50,761 nt of DNA from an uncultured Verrucomicrobiota bacterium (GCA_903930345.1 CAIYYI010000679.1:1-50761); one strand, 5' to 3'. Shown: positions 25,442 to 36,838, counted from the first letter of the stretch. A program made the numbers and translations. Notes: a model not told the origin generated them from the sequence alone.

Positions 25442-25838
25442 GCGGAGCTTCAACCCGAAGTTGGCTTGGTAATCTTCATCTCGGGGCAGAAACTCACGCA
25501 ATGAACGGTATGTGTGGGATTGAACCAACGTTCCCGGCCCCCACACCCAGCCACCACCCATGTCCACGGCGCACGTCCACGTCCCCCCCCATGCCAACGG
25601 CATGAACGAAGAAAGCCCAGGGTGAAGCGAGGAACGAGCGCAACCCTGGGAACCGTCGGAAAAATTGAAACCACCCCAACGGGGCGGACGGAGGCATCCT
25701 TGGCACGTTGGGTTGCCACCCTGAGGAGATTCGGTGCGCCCCGTTGGGGCCGGGCACTCGCCTCGGCCTCTCTTCACACGGGGAGGGGAGAAGGCGGGCC
25801 ATCCGGCGTTCCGCAGGCGCGGGACCGGGCATTCCCGG
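25442..25838. repeat. Gene-free stretch rich in GC palindromes and repeat-like text
   Basis: This stretch has 397 bp between convergent genes. At 25674-25687 ACCCCAACGGGGCG is complementary to CGCCCCGTTGGGG at 25738-25750, each also self-complementary (CCCCAACGGGG). The text 25600-25660 (AACGAAGAAAGCCCAGGGTG and onward) and the CCTCGGCCTCTCTTCACACG segment at 25762-25781 resemble short dispersed elements common in intergenic DNA of this phylum. No ORF is credible. A bidirectional terminator role is possible. Confidence 0.45.
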
Positions 25839-26402
25839 TCAGTGGGAGCGGGCCAGGATGTGGTCGGCCACTTGCGCCAGGTTGTCCAGCACCACGGCGG
25901 GCCTGAGCTTTTCCGGGGCCTGGCGCTCCAGCTCAGCCCCGTATCCGGTGCGCACCAGGTAGCTGGTGGCCACCCCGGCGTTCCAACCGCACTCCAGGTC
26001 GATGAGCTTGTCCCCCACCATGCAGGATCGCGCGAGATCAAGGCCAAACTCGTCCCGCGCATCCCACAGGTACTGCGGGGAGGGCTTGCGCCCCCGGCTG
26101 GGCTGGTCCGGCGCTTCCGGGGCCACGTAGATGCGGTCGAATACCACCCCGTCGCGCCCAAACTCCGCGGTCAGGTGCGCGTGAACCTGGTCCACCTCGG
26201 CCAGGGTGTAATAGCCACGGCCCACGCCGGATTGATTGGTGACAATGAACAGACGGAAACCGGCTGCCTGCAGGCGTTTCAGGGCGATCCCCGCACCTGG
26301 AAAGATGCGGACATCCTCCACTTTGTGCAGGTAGTGGCCTTCTTCGATCAGAACCCCGTCGCGGTCAAGAAAGACCGCCGGGCGCAAGCTGGGTTGGCTC
26401 AT
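25839..26402 (-). CDS. HAD-IIIA phosphatase, GmhB/HisB-N type
   Basis: The protein has 187 residues. HAD motif I is FLDRDGVLIEEGHYLH, motif II is FIVTNQSGVGRGYYT, motif III Lys is GRKPSPQYLWD and motif IV is SCMVGDKLIDLECGWNAGV. This is the heptose-1,7-bisphosphate phosphatase/histidinol-phosphatase subfamily, and the likely role is heptose activation for the lipopolysaccharide core. The usual zinc-binding Cys/His cluster between motifs II and III is replaced by YVAPEAPDQPSR, with no Cys, so it belongs to a zinc-free branch and its substrate is less certain. It follows the FtsK gene by 15 bp. Confidence 0.82.
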   Translation of the reverse strand: MSQPSLRPAVFLDRDGVLIEEGHYLHKVEDVRIFPGAGIALKRLQAAGFRLFIVTNQSGVGRGYYTLAEVDQVHAHLTAEFGRDGVVFDRIYVAPEAPDQPSRGRKPSPQYLWDARDEFGLDLARSCMVGDKLIDLECGWNAGVATSYLVRTGYGAELERQAPEKLRPAVVLDNLAQVADHILARSH

Positions 26403-26417
26403 GGCGGGAAAATGGGT

Positions 26418-29187
26418 TCAGGCTGGAGGGCCGCCAGCGGAGGGGCCGCCATCGGCGCCTTCGCCATCCAGGTCGATCAGGATGTCGCGTGGCTCAGCCC
26501 CTTTGCTGGGGCCGACGATGCCGCGGTTTTCCAGCTCATCCATGATGCGCGCGGCGCGGGTGTAACCCAGGCGCAGGCGCCGCTGCATCAGGGACACGCT
26601 GGCTTTTTGCTCGCTGCGGATGACCTCGATGCACTGCTGGATCAAATCCTCATCCTCGTCGCAGCCGCTTTCATCGCTGCCCAGGCTGGTGCCGCCCTTC
26701 TGCAACTGCTGGTGGATCTCCATCTCGTAGCTCGGCTTGCCCTGGTGCGCGATGGAATCGACGATGGATTGGATTTCCTGGTCGGTGATCAGCGCCCCCT
26801 GGGCGCGGATGAGTTTGGCGGAGCCGGGCGGCACGTAGAGCATGTCGCCCTTGCCCAGGAGCTTGTCCGCGCCCATGGCGTCGAGAATGGTGCGGGAATC
26901 CACGCGCGAGGCGACCTGGAAGGCGATGCGGGCGGGGATGTTGGCCTTGATGACGCCGGTGATGACATCCACGCTGGGCCGCTGGGTGGCCACGATGACA
27001 TGGATGCCGGCCGCGCGGGCCATCTGGGTGATGCGGGCGATGGCCATTTCCACGTCGGCCGGGGCCACGAGCATCAGGTCGGCCAGCTCGTCGATGATCA
27101 CGACGATGTAGCTGAGTTTCTCCGGGAGGATGATGTCCTCGTCGCGGGGCACCACGATCTCCTCGTCCAGCTCGACCGCAAACCCCTCGGAATTGGCCTC
27201 GATTTTTTCCTTGTTGGCGGTGAGGGGCAGCTCCAGCTCCTTGGGGGGAGGAGGAGGGGGCACATTCTTGGGCCGCTCGTTGAAGGATTTGATGTTGCGC
27301 ACGCCGACTTTGGCGAAAATATGGTAGCGCTTTTCCATCTCGTTGACCACCCAGCGCAGGGCCAGAATGACCTTTTTGGGGTCGGTCACCACCGGCACCA
27401 CCAGGTGGGGCAGGCAGTTGTACTGCTGCAATTCCACCACTTTCGGATCGATCATCACGAAGCGCAACTGATCGGGGCTGAAGCGGTAGAGCAACGAGGC
27501 GATGATGGAGTTGATGCAGACCGATTTGCCGGATCCCGTGCTGCCGGCGATCAGGAGGTGGGGCATTTCCGCCAGATCCGCGATGATGGGCATGCCATAG
27601 ACATCCTTGCCCAGCGCCAGGGGAATACGAGCCTTGGTCTTGGCCCATTCCTCAGACTCCAGGATGTCCCGCATGATGACCTTGGTCTTGATGGCGTTGG
27701 GCACCTCGACGCCCACGGAACTCTTGCCGGGCACCGGGGCCAGGATGTGGATGCGCTCGGCTTTCAAGGCGGCCGCGATGTTGTTGGAGAGGGCGGCAAT
27801 TTTTTCCAGCTTCACGCCGGGGGCCGGGTGCAACTCGTACCGGGTGATGGTGGGGCCCTTGGTGATATCCCCCACCGAGACCTCGATATCGAACTGGGCC
27901 AGCGTGTTCTTCATGAGCTGGGCGTTGGCCATCAGCTCCTCCTTGGACTCCGTGGGTTTGACCGTCATGTCTGGCAGGGAGAGGAAATCGAGGGAGGGCA
28001 GTTGATAATTGCCAATGTGCGGGGTGGCGGCCACGGTGATGGGCTTGGTTTTCTTGGGGGCCTGTCTCGATCTGGGGACCGGGGTGGTCGCCGGGGCGGG
28101 CGGCAGCACCGCGCTGGCCGGGTCGGCTGGCTCGGCGGCCGGGATTTCCTCGGGTTTGCGCAGCCCGGCGTTGGCACCCAGGATTTCCTCGGTGGTGGAA
28201 GGCCGGGGCGCCGCAGGATCATCCTGGCCCATCACAAAAATATTGGGTTCCCGTTCCGGTTCGCCCTTGGCCTTGGCTTTCTTGCCCTTGTCCTTCTCCG
28301 GTTCCTTTTCCAACAACGCGCGCGGGGCCGGCACGCTCAAATCACGGATGGTCGGTTCGGGCACGGGCTGCATGTCGGCTCCCAGGCCCTGGGGGTTGTC
28401 GGCGTCCTCCGCCGGGCTGCTTTTCGCCTCGGGCTGGCCGCCTTTGTCCTCAGCCCCTCCCTTGCGTGCGGCCCGGTCCAGTTTCCCCTGCAGCACCGAG
28501 GCCTGTTTTTCGAGTTCACGGGCGCGCTTTTCGAGGGATTTTTCATCCCCGGGTTTGAAGGCGTCGGCCTCGTCCTCTTTCTTCTGCCAGAGGGTGCGCA
28601 GCCAGTTGCCGAATTGGAAGTCGGTGAGGAGATAGAGGCTGATGATGTAAAGGGTGGCAAAAAGGATGGTGGCACCCGGTTTGCCAAATTTCAGGAAGAC
28701 GAAATCGTTCAGGGTTTTGCCCAGAAAACCGCCGGCGCTGGGAGCGGCGAGGTTGATGGTGAGGCGTTCCAGGAAACCAAGGTCACGGGCATTGGGGGAG
28801 AGCAGGGCGGTGTTGGTGTAGAGATCCAGCAGCCCCGTGCAGCAAACGAGCAACATGAAAGCGGCCAGCCACGACCACCACCGCTGCCGCAAATAGGAGA
28901 GAAAATCCCAGAGGTAAGCCACGCCAAAAAAAAAGGCAGAGCACGGGCAGCGCGTAGGCCGCCGGCCCCAGGAGTTGGAAAGTGCCGTAGGCCAGCCAGG
29001 CCCCAGCGGATCCTATCCAATTGTGTGGCAGTGGATTGGGAGGATTTCTGACGCAGGAGAGATCAAAGCGGTCAAACGACCATTGGGCCACCAGCAATAG
29101 CAGCGCGGCGGCAATCAGTGCGATGCCGATGATGTCGCTAAAGCCGCGGTGCGGCGTGGATATTTCGGCCGTTTCCTTACGTGCCAT
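26418..29187 (-). CDS. ftsK: FtsK/SpoIIIE DNA translocase, frameshifted at an A9 tract
   Basis: The N-terminal part (start ATG 29187, good AAGGTGGG ribosome site) reads MARKETAEISTPHRGFSDII with two membrane helices up to PVLCLFF. The frame then changes at nine A residues (28926-28934), and the rest continues from about 28925 as GVAYLWDFLSYLRQRWWSWL. Removing one A would restore one reading frame. Downstream come two more membrane helices, a charged linker rich in Lys/Glu/Pro, the alpha-beta motor with Walker A GSTGSGKSVCINS and Walker B-like YIVVIIDELADLM, and the gamma winged helix (QRRLRLGYTRAARIMDELEN). It moves chromosome termini at the division septum. As the gene is normally essential, a sequencing error or a slippery site is more likely than true loss. 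Confidence 0.88.
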
Positions 29188-29230
29188 ACGCCCACCTTAG
29201 GGGCCTTGGGTCAAAAGTTCAAAGGGGTTT

Positions 29231-32200
29231 TTAAGGGGAAGCCGCATTAATCCCATTGACACCGCTCTTTGGTTTTGCATCCAACAGGTTGCGCACGCTG
29301 CGTAGCAGCAGTTCGCGCGTGAACGGTTTGGGCAGCAGGCAGGCGTTGCCGGGCAGGGGTTGGTTCGGTGGCAAGGCGGTTTCGCTGTAGCCGCTGCAAA
29401 AGACCACGGGCAAATCCGATTGTCGCTCCCGCATTTGGACAAACGCCTCCCACCCGCTCATGCGGGGCATCATCAGGTCACTGACCAGCAGATCAATGCT
29501 TCCGTGGTGTTGCCGGTGAAGGGCCACCGCCTCCAGGCCATCTTCCGCCGCAAACACTTTATAACCGGCGTTTTGCAGGAATGATAGCGCCAGACCGCGC
29601 ACGCCGGGATCGTCCTCGGCCAGGAGCACGGTCTCGCGCCCGTTCAGATGGGGGTTGGCGGATTTTTCCGTGGTTCGGGCCGGGGCAGGCTCTGGGGAGA
29701 CCGGCAGGCAGACCAGGAAACTGGTGCCTCGCCCGGGCTGGCTTTCCACCCGGATGAATCCGCCATGCTGCTGGCAGATGCCATACACCATGGCCAGGCC
29801 CAGGCCGGTTCCCTTATGCTTGTCCTTGGTGGTGAAAAACGGTTCGAAAATGCGGGCGCGGGTCTCCTCCTCCATGCCCTGGCCGGTATCCTCCACCCGC
29901 AGTTCCACAAAACGCCCCGGAGTGATCCACGGATGGGCCAGCACGGTGTCCTCATGGATTTCGAGGCTGCGTGTGCGCAGGGTCAGGGTGCCACCGGCCG
30001 GCATGGCATCCCGGGCATTGACACACAGGTTCATGAGGATTTGCTCCACCTGGGCCTCGTCGGCGAGGATGTCGGGCAGCCCGGACTCCGAGTGGAATTT
30101 GACGGTGATATTCTCGCCGATGATGCGCTGGATCATGCGCAGGAAGTGCAGGGTGGATTGGTTCAAGTCCAGGCGGGTCTTGGAGAGCGGCTGTTTGCGG
30201 CTGAACGCGAGGAGCTGGCGGGTCAGTTGGCTGGCGCGTCCGGCGGCACCCTGGATATGGGCCAGGTATTCCCGGCGCCTTTCGGGGCGCACGCTTTCAT
30301 CGCCGGCCAGTTCCAGATAGCCGTGGATGACTTGCAGGAGGTTGTTGAAGTCGTGCGCCACCCCACCGGCCAGCAGGCCGACGGCCTCCATCTTTTGGGA
30401 GTCGCGCAACTGTTGCTCCAAGGCGATCTCCCGGGTGATGTCCCGCAGGGTGGCCAGATAGCCAAGCGCCTTCCCGGCGTGGCTGGTGACGGGGGAGAGG
30501 GTGGCTTCCAGAGTGCGTGGTTTGGCCGCATCACGCGTTTTGACGGTGCCGTTCCAATAACCATTTGCCCCCACGCGCTCCACCAACAAGGCAGCGTCGG
30601 CGATGTCCTGCCCCAGTTCCAGCCAGCGGTCAAGTTTGGCGGCCTTGATATCGCTGGAAGGGCGGCCCACCAGTTTTTCAAAGGCATGGTTGGCGTATTT
30701 GAGGGTGCCATCCGGGTTGAGGATCACCACCATGTCGGAAGCCTGCCGCACGGCCGCCTCCAACAGGAGCAACTCCTGCTCGCCGGCTTTCTTTTCCGTG
30801 ATGTCTGCCACCACGCCGGCCAGCCAGGTGACGTTGTTTTCCTGGGTGTGGTGGTACTGTGCGCGTCCGGCCAGCCACCGCGTGGTCCCGTCCGGCAACA
30901 CCACCCGGAATTCCAGCTCCGCCCGGCCTTTTTGGTCCACCACGTTGAGCAGGTCGGCCTGCAACCGGTGGCGGTCCTCCGGATGCACCAACTGCCGGAA
31001 GGTGGCTCCCTGGCCATCAAACACCCCGGGGGTCAGCCCCAGCAATTTGACGGTCTCATCGGAGAGCGTGTAGCGGTCTGTGGCGGGGCGGTAATCCCAC
31101 ACCCCCATGCGGGCGGAGGTCAGGGCCAGGCGCAGTTGCTCGCGGCGTTGCACGAGGGCGGTGGTGCGCTTGGCCACGAGCTGCTCCACCCGGGTGGCCT
31201 GCCGGAACACGGTGCGCAGGTAAATGGCCAGCAGGGCGGAAAAAAGACAGCCGCTCAGGAGCAGAAGTTCCGGACTCCAGGTGTGCTGCCGGGCCAGGTG
31301 GGTGGGATCCGGTCGGAAACCCACCTGCCATTGCCGTTTCCCGATGACGCAGGAGAAGCGGATGGGAAACTGCCGCTGAAATTCCGCCGGCGTGATGGCG
31401 GTCAACCGATGGCCGGACGAAGTCGAATGATGCATGACCTGGGGGGTGCCCGGGGCGGTCACGTCCAGCATCAGGATATCCATATCCGGCGGGACAGTGT
31501 CATGCCAGGTGCTATCGATCATGTCGCCCAGCCGGAAGATTCCTTGCAGAAAGCCGATCAATGAAACCAGGCGTTCCGGCTCGGTTGGGGGACGCAATGC
31601 GGATTGATAGACGGGCAGGAGGATGATGATGCCGTATTGGCCGCCGGTTTCCTGGGCCAGCGTCAGGCGTGGCGTGGCCACCACGACACCGTCCCGCGCC
31701 GCCGTTTGTTGGGCGTCGCGTGTCGGGCCGGACATCAAGTCATAGCCCAACACCACCTCGTTGCCCGGTTCGGGTTCAGCGAACAGGATTGGAAAATGTT
31801 CCGGCCGGTCCGGGGACCGCTGGAACTGCCCCGAGGGCAGGCGATCACGGAATTCGAACCGGGGATACCCTTCCTGCCGGGTTTTTTGCTCCACGGCCGC
31901 CCGCTGCGAACCCGGAATCCGGGGCACCCATTCCAAAGCCTGAATGCCGCTGTACCGGCGGCAGATGTTGTTGGCGGCCAGGCGGAATTCAGATCGTGTA
32001 ACCTCTTGGGAACCAATGAAAACCAGGTGCAGGGAATTCAGCATGTCCTCATACCTTTGCAGGTTTTGTCGCAACGTGACAAACAGCCGTTCAGCGTTGA
32101 GTTCCTGGGTATTGAGCTGTTCCTTGGCCTTGTGCTGCCGGATGGTGAAATAACCCCAAACCCAGGCGCAACACAACAGCAGGGGAATGGCAAACTGAGC

Positions 32201-32260
32201 CCAGCGACGATGTCGCTGGCTTTGCCCGGCGGAAGCGGCTGTGGTGGTGCTGCTCATCAT
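29231..32260 (-). CDS. CHASE-PAS-PAS hybrid sensor histidine kinase with receiver
   Basis: The protein has about 1009 residues. N-terminal helix WAQFAIPLLLCCAWVWGYFT is followed by a periplasmic CHASE domain (about 60-290; RRYSGIQALEWVPRIPGSQR, ARDGVVVATPRLTL) and a second membrane helix (ELLLLSGCLFSALLAIYL). Two PAS domains follow (DYRPATDRYTLSDETVKLLG; VVILNPDGTLKYANHAFEKL) with PAC ends. The HisKA has the phospho-His in LAGGVAHDFNNLLQVIHGYL, then HATPase (NLCVNARDAMPAGG, DTGQGMEEE, GTGLGLAMVYGI) and a receiver (LLAEDDPGVRG, DLLVSDLMMPRMSG, LPKPFTRE). No output domain is present, so it needs a phosphotransfer partner or acts by protein contact. The adjacent stretch 32270-32404 has no gene. 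Confidence 0.88.
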   Translation of the reverse strand: MMSSTTTAASAGQSQRHRRWAQFAIPLLLCCAWVWGYFTIRQHKAKEQLNTQELNAERLFVTLRQNLQRYEDMLNSLHLVFIGSQEVTRSEFRLAANNICRRYSGIQALEWVPRIPGSQRAAVEQKTRQEGYPRFEFRDRLPSGQFQRSPDRPEHFPILFAEPEPGNEVVLGYDLMSGPTRDAQQTAARDGVVVATPRLTLAQETGGQYGIIILLPVYQSALRPPTEPERLVSLIGFLQGIFRLGDMIDSTWHDTVPPDMDILMLDVTAPGTPQVMHHSTSSGHRLTAITPAEFQRQFPIRFSCVIGKRQWQVGFRPDPTHLARQHTWSPELLLLSGCLFSALLAIYLRTVFRQATRVEQLVAKRTTALVQRREQLRLALTSARMGVWDYRPATDRYTLSDETVKLLGLTPGVFDGQGATFRQLVHPEDRHRLQADLLNVVDQKGRAELEFRVVLPDGTTRWLAGRAQYHHTQENNVTWLAGVVADITEKKAGEQELLLLEAAVRQASDMVVILNPDGTLKYANHAFEKLVGRPSSDIKAAKLDRWLELGQDIADAALLVERVGANGYWNGTVKTRDAAKPRTLEATLSPVTSHAGKALGYLATLRDITREIALEQQLRDSQKMEAVGLLAGGVAHDFNNLLQVIHGYLELAGDESVRPERRREYLAHIQGAAGRASQLTRQLLAFSRKQPLSKTRLDLNQSTLHFLRMIQRIIGENITVKFHSESGLPDILADEAQVEQILMNLCVNARDAMPAGGTLTLRTRSLEIHEDTVLAHPWITPGRFVELRVEDTGQGMEEETRARIFEPFFTTKDKHKGTGLGLAMVYGICQQHGGFIRVESQPGRGTSFLVCLPVSPEPAPARTTEKSANPHLNGRETVLLAEDDPGVRGLALSFLQNAGYKVFAAEDGLEAVALHRQHHGSIDLLVSDLMMPRMSGWEAFVQMRERQSDLPVVFCSGYSETALPPNQPLPGNACLLPKPFTRELLLRSVRNLLDAKPKSGVNGINAASP

Positions 32261-32404
32261 AAATCTCAACTGACTGTCAGCCTGGGCATCCGATCATGAA
32301 CAGCAGTGGATGCTTGGTCGGGTTTGTCTATGACACAGGGCAATCATTACCCGGAGAGAGTCTGCCGCCAATGAAAATCCGCGACCCGTATCACGTCGCC
32401 CGTG

Positions 32405-35400
32405 TCAAGTTTCACCCGCCACCTCCCACCCGTTATCCACGGGCAGGTCCACATGCAGGCGGGTGAAGCGCCCCGGCTCGCTTTCCACGGACAATTCGCC
32501 ATGGTGGTCTTTGACAATGCCGTGGCTGATGGACATGCCCAGACCGGTGCCTTTGTCGCGCGGTTTGGTCGTGAAAAACGGGTCGAACATCCGCTCCCGA
32601 ACTTCCGGCGTGATGCCGGTGCCATGATCCTCGATGGTCACGCGAATCCAACGGCGGCCCGCCTTCTCAAACAGGCTGGCGGCGAGGCTCAACACCTTGT
32701 CCGGATCATGGGCGGGGTAGCGCTCGTTCAGCGCATCGCGGGCGTTGGTCATCAGATTCATGAACACCTGCTGGATTTGCTGGCTGCGGCATTTCAGGTC
32801 CGGCAGATCCTCCGGCACATTCACCTGCAGCGTGATTTGGTCGCGCCGGATGATGGTGCGGATGAGGGAGAGCGTGCCATCGACGATATCCGCCATGCGG
32901 GCAGGGCTGTGCTCCTGTTTTTCATCCCGGGCGAAAGTGAGCAGGTTGCGCACAATGGTGGCCACCCGCTGGGTCTCGTTGATGATCTCTTTGGCGTACT
33001 CGGCGCTGCTGCTGTCCGGGGTGGAGGCGTCGAGGATCAACTGGGCGTAGTTCATGGCCCCATTGATGGGGTTGTTGATTTCGTGGGCGACGCCCGAGGC
33101 GAGGGTGCCAATGGATTCGAGTTTCTGTTGGTGGCGCATTTGGGCCTCCAAGGCGGCCCGTTCCTGTTCCAGACGCCTGCGTTCAGTGTGGTCATTGAAG
33201 GTCACCAGCGTTTCCTCACCCAGGATGATGCCCGAGGTTTCCACGATCCGCACGTCTCTGTTTTTGCAGGTTATTTTGTACTCAATCTGATCAATCTCGC
33301 AGGCTTCCTCGCCGGCCCGCCGCACGGCGGAATTCCAGGTGGAATGGGCCCACTCACGGTAGTGCGGATCCGGATAGGCGACCGGCCACCACGCATCGAC
33401 GGTGGGCACATCCTCCGCCGTGTAACCAAAGATTTGAATGAAGCGCTCATTCCTGAAGGTGATCACCCCATGCCGGTCCAAATGGCACAAAGGCAAAGGC
33501 ACCTTTTCCAACAATTCACGGAACCGGGCCTCACTTGCCCGGAGGGCGATCTCAGCCTGGCGGCGCTCGGCAATCTCCGCCTGGAGCGATTGGTTGGCCC
33601 GGGCCAGTTCGGCGGTGCGCTCCGCCACGCGTTGCTCCACCTCGGCATAGGCGCGGCGCAGCTCGTTCTGGGTCTGTTCCAAGGTGGTTTTTTCCCGCTG
33701 GAGTTCCCGGTTGAGCGTCCGCAATTGGGTGGGGCTGGGGATGGAGAGGAGTTTCGGCAAAAGCGGCCAGATCACCACTGCGGTGGCCAGGGAGATGGTC
33801 GCACAGAGGCTGTCCACCAGCGCCTGCCACCAGTCCACCTGGCGCCAGATCCCGATGATGTGCACCAGGTGCGTGGTGCCGCAGGCCAGAATAAACGCGC
33901 CGAACAGCACCAGGACCCAGGAAAACGGGATGTCCTTCCGTTTGGCGACAAACGCTACCAGGAACACCGGAATGGAGGCGTAAGAGACGGCAATCAAACC
34001 GTTGGCCAGCGCCATGACCATCATCAGGAGCGGGGTCATGTCATTGGCCACCGCCCCCTTGATTTCCCCCTCGGCGCCCATGGTGAGCATGGGCACCACA
34101 ATCAGGACCGCCAGCGCCATGGCGGGGGCCAGAATCCGGGCCAGATGATGGAGGAATTGCAGCCGGGGGGTCCGGTACGGGGCCTTCGTCTGTACCGGAG
34201 CGCCGCGCAGGCGCAGGCTGTTGGTCACGACGAAAATCGAGCTGAAGGCCATGGCCCCGGCCGCGATCATCGGGCTCAGCAACCCGTATCCCGCCATCGG
34301 AATCAGGGCGACGTTGTAGAACAACGCCCAGATCAGGTTCTGAATGATGGTTTGCAGCGTGGCGCGGGAGAGGGAAATCGCCCGCCCCACCCCGCGCAGG
34401 TCGCCGCTGATCAGGGTGATGCCGGCCGAGGCCATCGCCACATCGGTGCCGGTGCCAATGGCCATGCCGACATCCGCCTGGGCGAGCGCCGGGGCATCGT
34501 TGATGCCATCGCCCACCATGGCCACCACCGGGCGGGCCGTCCCGATGGCCAGAGAGCCGGCCTGCAAGTTGCGGATCATCGACGCTTTTTCGCCCGGCAG
34601 CACGCCCGCCAGAACATGGTCAATGCCCACCTCGGCGGCGATCGCCTGGGCGGTGACCGGGTTGTCGCCGGTCAGCATCACCACCTCCAGGCCAAGCTGG
34701 CGCAGTTCGGCGATGGCCTCCCGTGAGCCGGGCTTCACGGTGTCGGCGACCCCCACAACGCCCATCGGACAGACCGGGCCGGCACCGGCGGGGTCGCTCG
34801 CGGCGACAATCATGACGGTTTTTCCCCCGGACTGCAGCCGGGTGAGTTCCGATTGCAAGGCGGCGACATCAACCCCCTCCTGCGCCATCATCCGGGGATT
34901 GCCAATGAGGACGATTTGCCGGCCCACAGTGGCGTGGATCCCCAAACCGCCCGCCGCCCGGAACTGCCCTGGATCGGTCAGGCTCAGGCCCCGGTTGGCC
35001 GCCTCTCTCACCAAGGCCGCGCCCAGGGGATGCTCGGAGCCGCGTTCCGCGCTGGCGGCCAGCCGCAGCACGTCGTCCGCGGCATGGGAGGGCAGGGCAA
35101 TGATGTCGGTGATTTCCGGCTGGCCCCGGGTGATCGTGCCGGTCTTGTCCAGCACCACCACGCTCACGCGGCCCGCCCGTTCCAGGGCCTCACTGGTTTT
35201 GAAGAGGATCCCCTGCTCAGCCGCCCGGCTTGAGCCCACGAGAATCGCCGTGGGTGTGGCCAGGCCGATGGCGCAGGGGCAGGCGATGACGAGCACCGCC
35301 ACGGCATTCATCAACGCCGCCGGCCAGCCCAGTCCGGCGACGTAGATCCAGCCCAGGAAGGTGCCCAGCGCCAGCGCCAGGATGATGGGCACGAAATACC

Positions 35401-36838
35401 GCCCGATCTCATCGGTCAGTTTTTGAATGGGCGCTTTGCCGGACTGCGCCTCCTGCACGAGCCGCACAATCCGGGCCAGGGTGGTGTGCTGGCCCACCTT
35501 GGTCGCCTGAAACCGGATCCAGCCGGACTGGTTGAGCGTGGCCCCGATGACTTCCTCCCCCGGGCCTTTGCCCACCGGCAATGACTCGCCTGTGATCATG
35601 GACTCGTCCAGCACCGATTGCCCCTCGCGGATGATGCCGTCCACCGGGATCTTCTCACCCGGGCGCACCACGACGGTGTCGCCGACCACGACCTGCTCGA
35701 CCTCAATCTGGGATTCGACGCCCTGGCGCACCACCGTGGCGGTGGGGGGGCGCAGGCTCATCAGGGCCTTCAGCGCGGCCGAGGCCCGTCCCTTGGCCCG
35801 GGCCTCCAGGAATTTGCCCAGTCGGACGAGGGTGATGATGGCGGCCCCGGTTTCGAAATAGACATTGGCTCCGGGGGCCAGCCCCAGCGTCACGGCGAGG
35901 CTGGAACCGTAGGCGACGGAGGAGCCCAGGGCGATCAGGACGTCCATGTTGGATCCGCCCGCCCGCAGGCTCCGGTACGCCCCCACGTAGAATTGCCATC
36001 CCACCACCCACTGCACCAGGGTGGCGGGTATGAGCATGGCGACCAGATCATGGCGAAACCCGACCAGGCCAAAGTCCCGGGCCATGCTGAAAACGATCAG
36101 CGGTATCGAGAGCGCAAGACCCAGGATCAACAGGCGCTTCTGATGTTGGATTTCGGCCTGTCGCGCGCAGGTTTCCGGATCCCCCGGCTCGATGGCCGGC
36201 TCAGCGGTGAAGCCTGCCCGGCGGATCAGTGGCTCAAGGTCGGCCCGGCGGACGGCGCCGGGAAGGCACTCCAGCACGATCCGCCCGGCCCGCCCGCCGA
36301 TCTCTATGGCCAACACGCCGCTCTGTTCGGCCAGCAGGGTCAACAGGTTCGCGGTATCCGAAGGGTCGCGCAGCCCGGCGAGGGACAGTTCGATCCGTTG
36401 GGTGGGGACGCCGAAGCCCAGTTCTTTGACCCGGGCGATGACCCGGAGCGCATCGGTTTGCGCGGGATCCAGGATTGCGGCCAGTTTTTCCCCCGTCAAA
36501 TCCACGCGGGCCGAGGTGACCCCGGGCAGTTTGCCAATGTTTCGTTCAATGTTCTGTGCGCAATTGGTGCAGGACATGCCCGTGACCGGCAGGGTGAGGA
36601 CGGAACTGGCGGCACCCCTCCCGGAGCAGGTCACCGGTTCCAGGCGATGGCCGAGAGCGGTGGCCGCCGTGATGATGTTGGCCAGGGTCAGCTTGGTCTC
36701 ATCGAACTCCACTTCCAGCGTCAGCTTCCTGTGGCTGGCGCGGATGCGCGTGATGCCGGGCAGTTGGTCGGGCAGACCCTCAAGCTGCAGGGCGCAACTC
36801 GGGCAGACCATATCGGGCACTTTGAAGGTCGTGTTCAT
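32405..36838 (-). CDS. Fusion of Cu(I) P1B-ATPase, ETR1-like ethylene-binding domain and PAS histidine kinase
   Basis: The protein has 1477 residues from ATG 36838 in one uninterrupted frame. HMA domain 1 has CPSC at 12-15, HMA 2 CTNC at 90-93, and a third HMA-like domain lacks CxxC. The ATPase is complete: CPC at 520-522, DKTGT at 564, [14 protein letters not shown], and the Cu(I)-type FYN and MAFSS in the last helices. An extra helix (about 903-921) leads to a three-helix domain (about 934-1030) that matches plant ETR1 without gaps from the Asp25 position to Cys65: [39 protein letters not shown]. Cys986 and His990 correspond to copper ligands Cys65 and His69; Asp25 is Asn946. A coiled coil, a PAS domain and HisKA/HATPase (His1252 in GVAHEINNP) follow. 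Likely role: copper transport coupled to sensing of copper or an olefin-like ligand. It follows the TauE/SafE-cupredoxin gene by 37 bp. Confidence 0.9.
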   Translation of the reverse strand: MNTTFKVPDMVCPSCALQLEGLPDQLPGITRIRASHRKLTLEVEFDETKLTLANIITAATALGHRLEPVTCSGRGAASSVLTLPVTGMSCTNCAQNIERNIGKLPGVTSARVDLTGEKLAAILDPAQTDALRVIARVKELGFGVPTQRIELSLAGLRDPSDTANLLTLLAEQSGVLAIEIGGRAGRIVLECLPGAVRRADLEPLIRRAGFTAEPAIEPGDPETCARQAEIQHQKRLLILGLALSIPLIVFSMARDFGLVGFRHDLVAMLIPATLVQWVVGWQFYVGAYRSLRAGGSNMDVLIALGSSVAYGSSLAVTLGLAPGANVYFETGAAIITLVRLGKFLEARAKGRASAALKALMSLRPPTATVVRQGVESQIEVEQVVVGDTVVVRPGEKIPVDGIIREGQSVLDESMITGESLPVGKGPGEEVIGATLNQSGWIRFQATKVGQHTTLARIVRLVQEAQSGKAPIQKLTDEIGRYFVPIILALALGTFLGWIYVAGLGWPAALMNAVAVLVIACPCAIGLATPTAILVGSSRAAEQGILFKTSEALERAGRVSVVVLDKTGTITRGQPEITDIIALPSHAADDVLRLAASAERGSEHPLGAALVREAANRGLSLTDPGQFRAAGGLGIHATVGRQIVLIGNPRMMAQEGVDVAALQSELTRLQSGGKTVMIVAASDPAGAGPVCPMGVVGVADTVKPGSREAIAELRQLGLEVVMLTGDNPVTAQAIAAEVGIDHVLAGVLPGEKASMIRNLQAGSLAIGTARPVVAMVGDGINDAPALAQADVGMAIGTGTDVAMASAGITLISGDLRGVGRAISLSRATLQTIIQNLIWALFYNVALIPMAGYGLLSPMIAAGAMAFSSIFVVTNSLRLRGAPVQTKAPYRTPRLQFLHHLARILAPAMALAVLIVVPMLTMGAEGEIKGAVANDMTPLLMMVMALANGLIAVSYASIPVFLVAFVAKRKDIPFSWVLVLFGAFILACGTTHLVHIIGIWRQVDWWQALVDSLCATISLATAVVIWPLLPKLLSIPSPTQLRTLNRELQREKTTLEQTQNELRRAYAEVEQRVAERTAELARANQSLQAEIAERRQAEIALRASEARFRELLEKVPLPLCHLDRHGVITFRNERFIQIFGYTAEDVPTVDAWWPVAYPDPHYREWAHSTWNSAVRRAGEEACEIDQIEYKITCKNRDVRIVETSGIILGEETLVTFNDHTERRRLEQERAALEAQMRHQQKLESIGTLASGVAHEINNPINGAMNYAQLILDASTPDSSSAEYAKEIINETQRVATIVRNLLTFARDEKQEHSPARMADIVDGTLSLIRTIIRRDQITLQVNVPEDLPDLKCRSQQIQQVFMNLMTNARDALNERYPAHDPDKVLSLAASLFEKAGRRWIRVTIEDHGTGITPEVRERMFDPFFTTKPRDKGTGLGMSISHGIVKDHHGELSVESEPGRFTRLHVDLPVDNGWEVAGET

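Noticed and set aside
26671..27648. Long minus-strand frame of about 325 codons inside ftsK, and similar long frames opposite many genes
   Set aside because: High GC content opens frames opposite and beside real genes. Compositions (Arg/Gly/His/Pro-rich) and lack of motifs mark them as shadows.
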